Part shown: one piece after another, positions 55,415 to 64,000 of the stretch | Position numbering within the stretch: the stretch's first letter is position 1 | How the letters are laid out: the number at the start of each line of letters is the position of its first letter | From: Heliopora coerulea | Lineage: Eukaryota > Cnidaria > Anthozoa > Scleralcyonacea > Helioporidae | Assembly (NCBI GenBank): GCA_030142905.1 | Contig: JASJOG010000216.1 | Span: 87,001-151,000 of the forward strand | Length of the DNA: 64,000 nucleotides | Direction: 5' to 3' | Position numbers and translations under genes: made by a program | The notes under the pieces: generated by a model | What the model saw: the letters and a program-made list of their open reading frames with translations, nothing else | Databases searched by the model: none | Told to the model about the DNA's origin: nothing

Positions 55415-56205
55415 TCTGAATCCTATTAATTCCAGATTTCAATACAGAAGATTTGCAAAATAGGAGCTTGCCATATCACACGAGAGCAGAATTTTGTGGC
55501 TGATTGCAAGTGCTTTGCTGCTTCAACCAATGGACCAATCATATTTCACATGTAGCACAAGCTGCTGTGCACTACATGCACGAATTTAAACCAATGGGAA
55601 TGTGTAAATTCGATTTTTTCAGCCAATAAGCAATCGTAAAGATCAGATTCTCTGCACCAATCAAATGCCCAGATTGTGCTTCAAGTGGTGCACAGCTCAT
55701 GGCCTTACTGGTGGTACCTGCTGTTGTGCAAATCAAAACAGAAGGCTCATTTAGCCATCATAAAAACTGGAAAAGGGTTCTGGAATCTGGAATAAAATGG
55801 GATCCATTCCAGTGAAATCTTGATGGAAATTGCATGAAGCAATGACGGAATCACACAAGGCACAATAAAATAGTTGGTGTAAATTTGGTGGAATTTATAT
55901 TATTCGCATGCTTCATGTGAATACCCCTAAATCCACCACTGCTAAGAACATATCACAGAATGCAATGACGGTTCCCATTTTGTTTTCTTTTGTTTCATTA
56001 AGTTTACTCAAAGTTTCCTTCTTTTCTTAGCTTCCTGTCTATTGTCATTTGGAAAAGGAATAGCATGCAGGCCTATACCCTCAAGAGTGTTGTAAATATT
56101 CAAACACCCATATACCACACACCTGTTTGACATCTTTTCTCTATAGTTTTCAAAAAAATTTTGTTGCAAATTTCTTCAGTAAAACTTGAAAAAGTGACAG
56201 ACTTT
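55415..56205. other. Non-coding stretch upstream of the OTU/TTF/hAT gene
   Basis: No gene supported. It would include the promoter and left terminus of the old element, but I see neither a TATA box in a convincing place nor terminal repeats. Confidence 0.4.
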
Positions 56206-56209
56206 CTGT

Positions 56210-56385
56210 GTTTGCAGGATATAATCACTTTTATGTTGTGTACAGATGTTACTGGACTGATGTCACTTCCGCTCACTAGACTACAGCTTTTTTTTCTCTC
56301 ATTGTCAAATGGTAAAAAGCTTGAAAATAGCCAACTTTAGCAGTGAAAAATCCACGAGGATGAAATTTTTGTTAGTGTCACTTTA
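56210..56385 (-). repeat. Dispersed repeat, copy 2
   Basis: The reverse complement matches 40930-41065, sharing TCACTG(C/T)TAAAGTTGGCTATTTT and TCTAGTGAGC(A/G)GA(T/A)GTGAC segments. This copy contains an extra T8 run. Confidence 0.6.
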
Positions 56386-56717
56386 ATTAGAGATAATAAG
56401 TGGAGAAACCAGGTGCATTTGTTCTTGAGTATTTCACCTGCCAAACAAGTGACTAAGCTGTGTGCTACTGTAGATTAATGGTGCAGCCCTATTGAAATGT
56501 ATTAATGGAAATTGATGCCAATCTCAGGGTTAGAAGACAAGAATTTGTTTTCATCCATCAATCCTATGTGATAAACATTTCCCTTGTTGTCCTCCGTCGA
56601 TGATGAAACCTGACATCCTAACTCTTCCAGGATAATAATCAAGGAATGACAGCAATACAGACCGATTGTATAAAAATAGTAATGCAACCTTATGCACACA
56701 ATGCTTCAACTTCATTA
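56386..56717. other. Non-coding stretch with a weak coding-like segment
   Basis: The minus strand at 56502-56699 is open (LIIILEELGCQVSSSTEDNK) and somewhat protein-like, but it matches nothing I know and has no splice signals that I trust. Confidence 0.25.
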
Positions 56718-57736
56718 TTTATGGTTTTGGAGTAGGTAATTGGAACCACACTGGTGTTATAGTTATGTAAATGTGATAATTTAATGAGTGAGTTAGTATT
56801 GTGATAATATAATGCACCTACAGCCTCGGGCTATAACACACGTCAGATGGCTACACATAAGGGTATGCCACGAGAATCGATAGAATATGTATGAGTCTTG
56901 GTCTCAGAGTCGATGTAGGGCCCATATAAGTGTGGTAAAAATGATAAAATTGCCAGCTAGTAGGAAAGGGAAGTCTAAACCCACCGTATGTTACGGATTG
57001 ATGCAAGGTGTTAGATGGCTACGCAGTTGGACATGTGGTACCGAGTAAAAAAATGAGTATGTATATAGCATATCAAAAAAAGAAGAGAGTAAAAGATGAC
57101 AGTAAAAGATGCGTAACATTGTCTCGTGCATAATTCTTTTGGGACACAACCCTGGACGTACATTTCGGCCTTCTATGGTGGCCTCTTCAGCAGGGATTTG
57201 GGGCTGGGAGTCGATGTTTTCCAGTTGGAAGGCAGAGAAATCAGTATAGAGTATAATAATAGTGTAAAGAGAAAAAGTGTCTGCTTACCAAAATTGTTGT
57301 GTGGCTTGGATAATCCAACGCGTCGTGCCATCGTATAAGATAAAGAAGGTCGCTGTTGTAAAGGTGTTTTCGCTGTGTATGCGCCGATCGGTAAGCAGTA
57401 AATGAGATCGGAGTAAAGTTGTGATGTGAATATATAATAGGTAGATTTGTTCGTTCCCAGTTGACATGTAGCACGCGGTAGTGGTTGCGCGTAGTGTGGG
57501 GAGAGTTGTGGTGGTAGGTGTCGTAGGGGGATAGCCGTGGGGGTGGATCCCCTTTTAATTTGTTCTATATATTACGAAGGAATGAATATGTCGGCGTCGT
57601 TCTGAGAATGGATGTTGTATTTTGCTGTGTAATGGATACGTCAACGTAGTTCTGCAAAAGGGTGTTATGTAGAAGGGCAGTGTTGTTGTATTTATTGTAG
57701 AGGAAGGAAGTATGTATTAAGAAGATTCGGATGTAC
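56718..57736. repeat. Penelope-like element, left inverted terminal repeat
   Basis: Begins TTTATGGTTTTGGAGTAGGT and ends AAGATTCGGATGTAC. It holds the hammerhead at 57150-57195 on the minus strand, that is, in the same sense as the reverse transcriptase and downstream of it. The open frames on both strands of this repeat are mirrored in the right repeat and are not thought to be genes. Confidence 0.9.
57150..57195 (-). ncRNA. Hammerhead ribozyme, sense to the reverse transcriptase
   Basis: Read on the minus strand: stem I CCCTG, core CTGAAGA, stem II GGCC with loop ACCATAGAA and GGCC, core GAAA, a very short stem III, GTC cleavage site, then CAGGG closing stem I. Compared with the right-hand copy one C is T in stem III, changing a C-G pair to a U-G wobble, which should be tolerated. 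Short stem III hammerheads of this layout are known from Penelope-like elements. It would cut the element RNA in the downstream repeat. Confidence 0.8.
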
Positions 57737-58228
57737 AAATTGCACGAGAAGTGTTACAAAAGTGTCATCTCACGAGATGATAGTGTATGTAGTAGTTACA
57801 TGGGACTATATTTACAAGTGAGTATACAATTAATGAGATATGTTCACGAAAATTGCAAAACGCAGTGTCTAAGTCCGGTAAGGCAGCTTCAAGGTTTGTC
57901 TCCAGTATTTGGTACCGAGTTTTTCTCAGCAAGGATCTGTTGTGAAGTTGTAGGTTGCTAATCTCAAGTTTCCTTGGAGGTATATGGCCCTGATTTATTT
58001 GGTGTACGCAGATCGGTGGTAAATCCAATTGTCTTTGGGAGTTGTCCACTAGATGTCTTGTTTGGAGTGGAGGATGGGTGGTGTCCTTTCAGGAGGATGT
58101 ATGTGAGCCCATGGGTTGGATAACCATAAACAGGTTCATTTATAGATGACTGGCAAACTGTTGGGCAAGTTGACCTGAGTAGTCATGAGTAAGTTGTTTG
58201 TAATTGTAGTATTCTTTGTTGTCATTTA

Positions 58229-60121
58229 TTATGTTGGTGTTTGTAATTTGGCACTTACAAGAGAGTCTTTAAGATTCTTATTCTTCTTGTATGCCACAAT
58301 AGGAGCTTCTGGCCAGAGAATGCTCAGTGTGGGATCTTGTTCAATTATGTGCCAGTGTTTGCGTAAGATTTGTCCAATGTGTTTGGTGTTGTTGTTGTAT
58401 GGGACAGAGAATATGGGGCTGTTTCTGTTTGTTGATTGTTTTCTCTGGTTCAGCAATTCAATTTGTGTGTGTTGTTTAGCTTGTTGAAATGCAGTATTTA
58501 TTGTATGTAGTTTGTACCCTCTGTTAATCAGTATGACACACAGATGGTCTAGTCTTTGTTGAAGTCGTTTGTTGTCAGTAATAAGGCGTCTATATCTGAG
58601 TGCCTGGTTTAAAATTATGTTGTTTTTGCAGGAAGTTGGATGGAACGAGTCGTTATGTAATAGTAAGGTTCTGTCTGTTGGTTTAATGTAAAGGTCAGAT
58701 TCAAAATGGTTGTGGTTGTTGATGTAGATTGTGGTGTCAAGGAAGTTAACTGACGTGGAGGAGTGTGTATAATCAAATTTTATTGTCGGATGAAATGTGT
58801 TGATGTAGTCGAGAAATTTATGCAGTGTTTCAATTCCATGGGTCCATAATGCAAAAATGTCATCAATGAACCTTATCCACTCAATTGGTGTTAGTCCATC
58901 TGGTGCATTTAGAAGCATTTGTTTTTCAAGGACAGCCATGAATATGTTAGCATAAGTAGGAGCCATGGGGGATCCCATTGCTGTTCCATGAATTTGTAAG
59001 AAATGTTCATTGTTGAATTCGAAAGAGTTTTTTGTCAGTATTAGTGAGAGCATTTCAGTTATGATTTCCTCGGTGTGGTTGTCAAGTCCAGTGTCTTCCT
59101 TTAACATATCTATGCAGGCCTTGATGCCTTCATCATTGGGTATGTTAGTATATAGACTCTTGACATCGATAGTAACAAGTACTATGTTGTTGGGTAGATT
59201 GTTGTTCAGTGAGAATATTCGTTTAAGAAAGTGAGTTGTATCTTGGACATAGGAGGGTATGTTTTTTAGTAGTGGTTTGAGGAGGTGATCAGCATACTGT
59301 GAGAGTTTAACTGTGGGACCTCCACAACCTGATATGATTGGTCTACCAGGGATGTCAGGCTTGTGTATTTTGGGAAGAAGATATAAGGTTGGTGTTCTCG
59401 TTCTAGTTTCTGGGTAGAGAAATTTGTATGTTGTGTCGTCTATTAGTTTGTCATTGTGCATTCTGCTAACAAATGTTGCAATTTGTAGTAGTGTTTGATG
59501 GGTTGGGTCATTAGTGATTTTTAGGTAATGTTTTGTGTTGTCAAGTTGTTTGTAAGCTTCAGACAGATAATCTTTCTTGGGCCAGATTACAATGGCTCCC
59601 CCTTTATCTGCTGGTTTGATTATTATATCATTGTTGGTTTTTAGTTCATTGATGGAGTTGAGGTCGGTAGGAGATATGTTTCGTTTGTAATTGTTGTGCT
59701 GAGTGTGTTGTGTTTTTAAGTCATGGTATACAAGTGATATGTATTCCATGAGGTTGGAGTTGTCAGGTTGAGGTGGTGTGAATCTACTTGTAGTTTTGAA
59801 AGGATGTTTCATGGGAGTGTTTTTCCTGAAGAAGTATTTAGTGTGCATGTTGCGTCTGTAGTTAAGAAAGGATTGGTAGATTGTATTGTAGTGCATGGGG
59901 TTCGGTGATGGGATGAATTTGAGTCCTTTGGAAAGGAGGTTGGTGGTGGGTTTGGATAGTGGTGTATCAGATAAGTTGACAACACTGTTCTGTATAAGGT
60001 GGTTGTGAGCTTTTTTGTGTAGTCGAAGTTTATTCTTGTATCGGTTGTTGTTGTTGTTGCGTTTGTGGTTCATGTATTTGAGGATGGAGTTTTTGTTGTA
60101 AGTGGTTGTAGGTGTGTCCAT
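58229..60121 (-). CDS. Penelope-like reverse transcriptase (630 codons)
   Basis: Open from ATG 60121 to a stop at 58229. About residue 175 has IIKPADKGGAIVIW, the DKG motif specific to Penelope-like and telomerase-related enzymes. Then come LYLLPKIHKPDIPGRPII, VLVTIDVKSLYTNIPND (motif A), IHGTAMGSPMAPTYANIF (motif B), WIRFIDDIFALW (motif C, catalytic Asp pair) and VNFLDTTIYI. The C-terminal PIVAYKKNKNLKDSLVSAKL is the block that in endonuclease-bearing relatives precedes a zinc finger and GIY-YIG nuclease, but here the frame stops 4 residues later. The enzyme copies element RNA at the insertion site. An N-rich, basic leader precedes it. All catalytic residues appear intact. Confidence 0.9.
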   Translation of the reverse strand: MDTPTTTYNKNSILKYMNHKRNNNNNRYKNKLRLHKKAHNHLIQNSVVNLSDTPLSKPTTNLLSKGLKFIPSPNPMHYNTIYQSFLNYRRNMHTKYFFRKNTPMKHPFKTTSRFTPPQPDNSNLMEYISLVYHDLKTQHTQHNNYKRNISPTDLNSINELKTNNDIIIKPADKGGAIVIWPKKDYLSEAYKQLDNTKHYLKITNDPTHQTLLQIATFVSRMHNDKLIDDTTYKFLYPETRTRTPTLYLLPKIHKPDIPGRPIISGCGGPTVKLSQYADHLLKPLLKNIPSYVQDTTHFLKRIFSLNNNLPNNIVLVTIDVKSLYTNIPNDEGIKACIDMLKEDTGLDNHTEEIITEMLSLILTKNSFEFNNEHFLQIHGTAMGSPMAPTYANIFMAVLEKQMLLNAPDGLTPIEWIRFIDDIFALWTHGIETLHKFLDYINTFHPTIKFDYTHSSTSVNFLDTTIYINNHNHFESDLYIKPTDRTLLLHNDSFHPTSCKNNIILNQALRYRRLITDNKRLQQRLDHLCVILINRGYKLHTINTAFQQAKQHTQIELLNQRKQSTNRNSPIFSVPYNNNTKHIGQILRKHWHIIEQDPTLSILWPEAPIVAYKKNKNLKDSLVSAKLQTPT

Positions 60122-61587
60122 TGTAGTTGTTATTTGTGTAGATTTTGTAGATGTTTGATGAGAAAATCCTGTATGCCATGTTCAATGTGTTGGGTTATGT
60201 TGGTAGTGATGTGCTGGTTGGTTGTACCGGATTGTGGTTGGGCATATAGGTGTCTTTGTGGTGTATATTGGTTTGTGGTTGGTGTGGAGAATAAGAATCG
60301 TCTGGTCTGTTGAGTGGTTAGAGGTGTGTAGATGGGTGTAATTGTGGTCGGTTTGTGATTAAGTTTTTTGAAGGTGGTTGTGGTGGGTTGTCGGTGTTGT
60401 GTATTGAATGAGGCGTGTTTGTTTTGGGGACATTGGTTGATATGTTGAGGTCGGTGGTTTTGGTTGGGTGAGTGTGGTAATGGTTGGTATCGTGGTGACT
60501 TGGAGTTTGTGGGTGTGGTGTTTTTAATGTGAGATGGAATGTTGTTGTTCTTCTGTGAAGTGTTTGTGGTCTGTACGGAGTTATGTTTATCAGTGGATGG
60601 GTGTGGTGGTTTTGAGGATGGAGGAAGGTTGGGTTGTTTGTGTCGTGGGTGTGTGTCAGTTTATGTGTTTTTTCCAGTGCGTGTAACTTTGTTGGAAGGT
60701 TGGCTTCGTTGTAGTCTTTTTAGTGTTCTTGTGGATTGCAGTGAAGCAGTGATCGTACGTCTTGTGTATTTGGTCGGCTAGTTGTTTGTCCTGGGTGTTT
60801 TTGCGTAAATGTTGTTCACGGTGTTGTATTTTCATGTTTTTGTCTTGTAGCGCCCATTGATGGTAGTCAAGGATGACTTCAAGTAGAGAGTTGGAGGCAT
60901 TGCTTAATGTCCGTTCCCAACGCTCTCTAAATTGTGGTGGTAGGTAGAGTTTGCATTTGTGTTTAACTCTTAGTCCTTCGGGGGTTGTGTTCGAGTTGTG
61001 GTGTTCTGTCAGGTTGTCTATCGTTTGAGTGTGTACAGAGTTCTAAAGGATTCGAGTAGGTGGTTTGGGATGTTTTTGATGTCTATGTTTGTTTGGTCAG
61101 CCTGTTGTGGTGTACTGTTCGTTGACGTTTCGTTGTTGGTTTCCTCGATGTCCATGTCGTCTCGGTCGGTTGGATCTTGTTGTTCTGTGTTGGTGTTCGT
61201 AGAGGTTCCTTCGCCATCATCATTGTTTCTTTCCGTTAGGTTAGAGTGGTTTCGTGGGGTTGTAATTTGTGTGTGTATGCCACTGTTATCTTTATTGTTA
61301 TCGGTTTCGTGTTGTTCCGTTGTTAGGTATTCGTGCGTTGTTTGTAATGTGCTTGGGTAGTTCTCAATTATGCTGTCGTTCAAGTTTGTCATGTCAAAGA
61401 GGTTATTTTCTTTCCGGTGTTGTTGGTGAGTGTTGGTGTCACTTGTTGTGTTTGTCTTCATTGTTGGGTCAATCTCTAAAAGAATTGCCTCATCAATATC
61501 ATCATCGTTTATTGGGTCATCCTCAGTGTGGTCCAAAAACAAGCCATTTTCAAAGTCGTGATCCAGGATTTTGTTGGGGGTTTCCAT
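60122..61587 (-). pseudogene. Penelope-like element, upstream reading frame, frameshifted
   Basis: From ATG 61587 the frame runs to 61018 (189 codons), rich in D, E, N and T (for example DDPINDDDIDEAILLEIDPT), and stops at LYTLKR. In the next frame, starting at the same bases, it continues as IDNLTEHHNSNTTPEGLRVK and LPPQFRERWERTLSNAS with a charged helical stretch down to about 60655, then again switches frame through basic, Q/T/N-rich sequence toward the reverse transcriptase. I see no GIY-YIG or known domain. Either this is one upstream protein broken by two shifts, or the shifts are programmed; its role is unknown. Confidence 0.55.
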
Positions 61588-61799
61588 GCCATGGTCAGTG
61601 ATCTCCGAAAATAGGATTAACTCCTGGTTCTCACCATCTTTCCCATTGGGTTTAAATGGGACAACTATGGGTATAAGTGTTTATGGAATAGGTTAGGTGT
61701 TTGTGCTTAAATATGTGAGGTTGTAACGAAGTTTGTGTGAAATAGCTTAAAGTCCATCGGCAAGGAATTTGCACTTTGGACCTAGAATCTTCATCCGAA

Positions 61800-62789
61800 G
61801 TACATCCGAATCTTCTTAATACATACTTCCTTCCTCTACAATAAATACAACAACACTGCCCTTCTACATAACACCCTTTCGCAGAACTATGTTGACGTAT
61901 CCATTACGCTGCAAAATACAACATCCATTCTCAGAACGACGCCGACATATTCATTCCTTCGTAATATATAGAACAAATTAAAAGGGGATCCACCCCCACA
62001 ACTCTCCCCACACTACGCGCAACCACTACCGTGTGCTACATGTCAACTGGGAACGAACAAATCTACCTATTATATATTCACGTCACAACTTTACTCCGAT
62101 CTCATTTACTGCTTACCGATCGGCGCATACACAGCGAAAACACCTTTACAACAGCGACCTTCTTTATCTTATACGATGGCACGACGCGTTGGATTATCCA
62201 AGCCACACAACAATTTTGGTAAGCAGACACTTTTTCTCTTTACACTATTATTATACTCTATACTGATTTCTCTGCCTTCCGACTGGAAAACATCGACTCC
62301 CAACCCCAAATCCCTGCTGAAGAGGCCACCATAGAAGGCCGAAACGTACGTCCAGGGTTGTGTCCCAAAAGAATTATGCACGAGACAATGTTACGCATCT
62401 TTTACTGTCATCTTTTACTCTCTTCTTTTTTTGATATGCTATATACACACTCATTTTTTTACTCGGTACCACATGTCCAACTGCGTAGCCATCTAACACC
62501 TCGCATCAATCCATAACATACGGTGGGTTTAGACTTCCCTTTCCTACTAGCTGGCAATTTTATCATTTTTACCACACTTATATGGGCCCTACATCAACTC
62601 TGAGACCAAGACTCATACATATTCTATCGATTCTCGTGGCATACCCTTATGTGTAGCCATCTGACGCGTGTTATAGCCCGAGGCTGTAGGTGCATTATAT
62701 TATCACAATACTAACTCACTCATTAAATTATCACATTTACATAACTATAACACCAGTGTGGTTCCAATTACCTACTCCAAAACCATAAA
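61800..62789. repeat. Penelope-like element, right inverted terminal repeat
   Basis: Reverse complement of the left repeat, lacking its 29-base segment near 62005. It lies upstream of the reading frames and would contain the promoter for minus-strand transcription; no TATA box is obvious. Its hammerhead (62312-62357) faces away from the reverse transcriptase strand. Confidence 0.9.
62312..62357 (+). ncRNA. Hammerhead ribozyme, antisense to the reverse transcriptase
   Basis: Stem I CCCTG (62312-62316) pairs with CAGGG (62353-62357); core CTGAAGA (62317-62323); stem II GGCC/GGCC (62324-62327 with 62337-62340); GAAA (62341-62344); stem III ACGTACGT with a 4-base loop; cleavage after GTC at 62352. 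All invariant core residues are present and every stem pairs, so this plus-strand copy should be catalytically competent if transcribed. Confidence 0.85.
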
Positions 62790-64000
62790 AAATTGCAATA
62801 GAACTCAACACTAAAGAAATTAGTAAAGGCTGGTATGTATGATTAAGCATGTATAGCAGTACTTATCCACAGCTTTATTTATAGTACTAAATTCAAATAC
62901 TGATGTTACTTTCAGTAAAATGTAGCATCCTGATTGGCTGAGACAGTCTGACTGGCAGTGATTATGGGACCTGGTTTGGATCAGCAAATGTTTGGAGCTT
63001 GTTTATGCCAACAAGTTTGTTTTCTTTATTTATCATTTGCTTTTCTGTTTAAAGTTGTTGCGGAAAAGATTTAACCAAGGCATAAGTGGTTCGTTTTTGG
63101 TTAATCCAAGGTAAAACGTAGCTGAATCTCATTCATCTATATTCAAAGCAACTGGGAAACTTGCTGGCATGTAGGAAAAACTTACTGCATGTAGGAAAAA
63201 CTTACTGCATGAAAACACCCAACTTTATCAGCTTTTTGTCACTGATATATCTAAATTATTGGTTTTTACTTGTGAATTTTAAGCAAATTCATCTTTCTTT
63301 GTTCTCTATGCCTGCAAAAGTGCTCGATGACTAACTCTTTGTGACACTATATGAATGTAACATTTTTATCAGTCTCTTTTGCTTGTTTAAAACAACTCAT
63401 ATAAAAAAACTCTTATGAGTCTTGTCCACTTGGTCACTGCAGGAAAATATCAAAAGTACCTCTGGATCAGTAAATTAAAAGTTGCTGGTTTGAAATCAAA
63501 CAACAGTGAAGTATAGTTTTATCTACACAATACTTGATTGATATAAATATCTGGAATGGATAACAAAAATCTGGTAACCTAGGCATGGTGGGCTACTTCA
63601 TTTAGTATCAAGCTGCATACTTTTTTCCCATGATTCACGAACCAGGTTGAAATCAGAAGAGCAAAACATTTAACATTCATTACTATAACTTTACATTGAT
63701 CATGTGGTTGGTAAAATACCTTAATTAGACTATACAATGAACTTTAACCCTTTCATGGCAACACTCTGGTATCCTTTTCAAGTTTAAAATCTTCTGGCAT
63801 TTCCCAGCTTAAAATACTAGAAAACAAGCCCAATTCAGAAGTCTGATTCCATCCTGAAAGACTGAAGTAAAAAAACAAAAATCAGGGGAAGAGCAAGATG
63901 CATTACATATGAGAATGGGCAAACCTCTTATAACAGTTGCTTTCTGTGGCATACAATTAGTTTGTTTTTTTGCTCATCATTTAACACACTGATATTAATC
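62790..64000. other. Non-coding flank
   Basis: No gene supported. A short direct repeat, about 2.5 copies of GCATGTAGGAAAAACTTACT, lies at 63166-63210. At 63745-63765 TTTAACCCTTTCATGGCAAC resembles a piggyBac-type terminus (TTAA then CCCTTT), but the rest would lie outside the window. Confidence 0.35.

Larger units (their letters stand above)
56718..62789 (-). mobile_element. Complete Penelope-like element with 1-kb inverted terminal repeats
   Basis: The left repeat (56718-57736, 1,019 bases) and the right repeat (61800-62789, 990 bases) are inverted and nearly identical. A 29-base segment near 57508-57540 is present only on the left, accounting for the length difference. Between them, the minus strand carries a broken first reading frame and an open reverse transcriptase of the Penelope type. 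Both repeats contain a hammerhead ribozyme core. Penelope-like elements are known to have direct or inverted terminal repeats. No GIY-YIG nuclease was found. High similarity of the arms implies recent insertion or gene conversion. Confidence 0.88.

Noticed and set aside
57126..57474. Open frames in the left terminal repeat, mirrored at 62031-62381
   Set aside because: They are identical on opposite strands of the inverted repeats, overlap the hammerhead, and show no domain.
58185..61601. Plus-strand cysteine-rich open frames (for example near 60065 and 61269)
   Set aside because: Antisense of the N- and T-rich Penelope frames, which produces artificial Cys and Val runs.

Overview
The window is AT-rich animal DNA packed with decayed, nested mobile elements. 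I found no gene that I can confidently call a host gene, no rRNA and no intact tRNA. Spliced coding fragments (GT..AG introns), polyA-type LINE tails, BEL/Pao, piggyBac, hAT, KDZ and Penelope-like elements, and P2X7-type cysteine-rich and SWIM/YqaJ/PHD/Ulp1 proteins all point to a metazoan. The combination suggests a cnidarian or another early-branching invertebrate, but that is inference and no species can be named.

Layout. 0-5.7 kb: the internal region of a BEL/Pao LTR retrotransposon (minus strand), broken by stops and frameshifts. 5.8-9.8 kb: relics of a Maverick/adintovirus-like element (protein-primed type B DNA polymerase and a packaging ATPase), with a second polymerase piece in inverted orientation and a compact promoter-like cluster (E-boxes, heat-shock element, AP-1, CRE, TATA). 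9.9-12.7 kb: a decayed multidomain gene (SWIM, YqaJ nuclease, two PHD-like fingers, Ulp1-like protease) interrupted by a palindromic MITE with a tRNA-like core. 12.9-14.3 kb: a DDE transposase with a possible THAP finger (minus). 15.5-16.2 kb: AT minisatellites around a perfect 59-bp-arm hairpin. 18.86-19.06 kb: a perfect 83-bp-arm palindrome with 11-bp target duplications. 19.6-28.6 kb: exons of a KDZ-type transposase, split by a 7.6-kb terminal-inverted-repeat element that itself carries two LINEs.

29.4-34.2 kb: a TTAA-flanked piggyBac element interrupted by a 2.66-kb element of the same terminal family as the 7.6-kb one. 34-41 kb: mostly non-coding, with a degenerate tandem repeat, an unrecognised coding-like exon, a Penelope endonuclease fragment and a LINE tail. 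41.7-45.3 kb: a three-exon P2X7-like cysteine-rich gene whose last splice acceptor was hit by a 2,648-bp hAT element (8-bp duplication). 46.8-47.9 kb: a DDE transposase relic (minus). 48.8-55.4 kb: an OTU-protease/TTF-finger/hAT gene (minus) interrupted by a 2,955-bp hAT with an intact 720-codon transposase frame and a 6-bp duplication. 56.7-62.8 kb: a complete Penelope-like element with about 1-kb inverted terminal repeats, each holding a 46-nt hammerhead ribozyme, and an open 630-codon reverse transcriptase.

How the parts relate. The window is best read as a stack of insertions: older coding relics (KDZ, P2X7-like, OTU-hAT, piggyBac) were split by younger DNA transposons, whose target duplications let the older frame be followed across the break. 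The youngest-looking pieces are the inner hAT at 50.6-53.5 kb and the Penelope-like element at 56.7-62.8 kb. A recurring theme is a CTGANGA-stem-GAAA (hammerhead-type) core at the ends of Penelope-derived sequence, found in full in the large element and as snapback or degenerate copies at several other loci.
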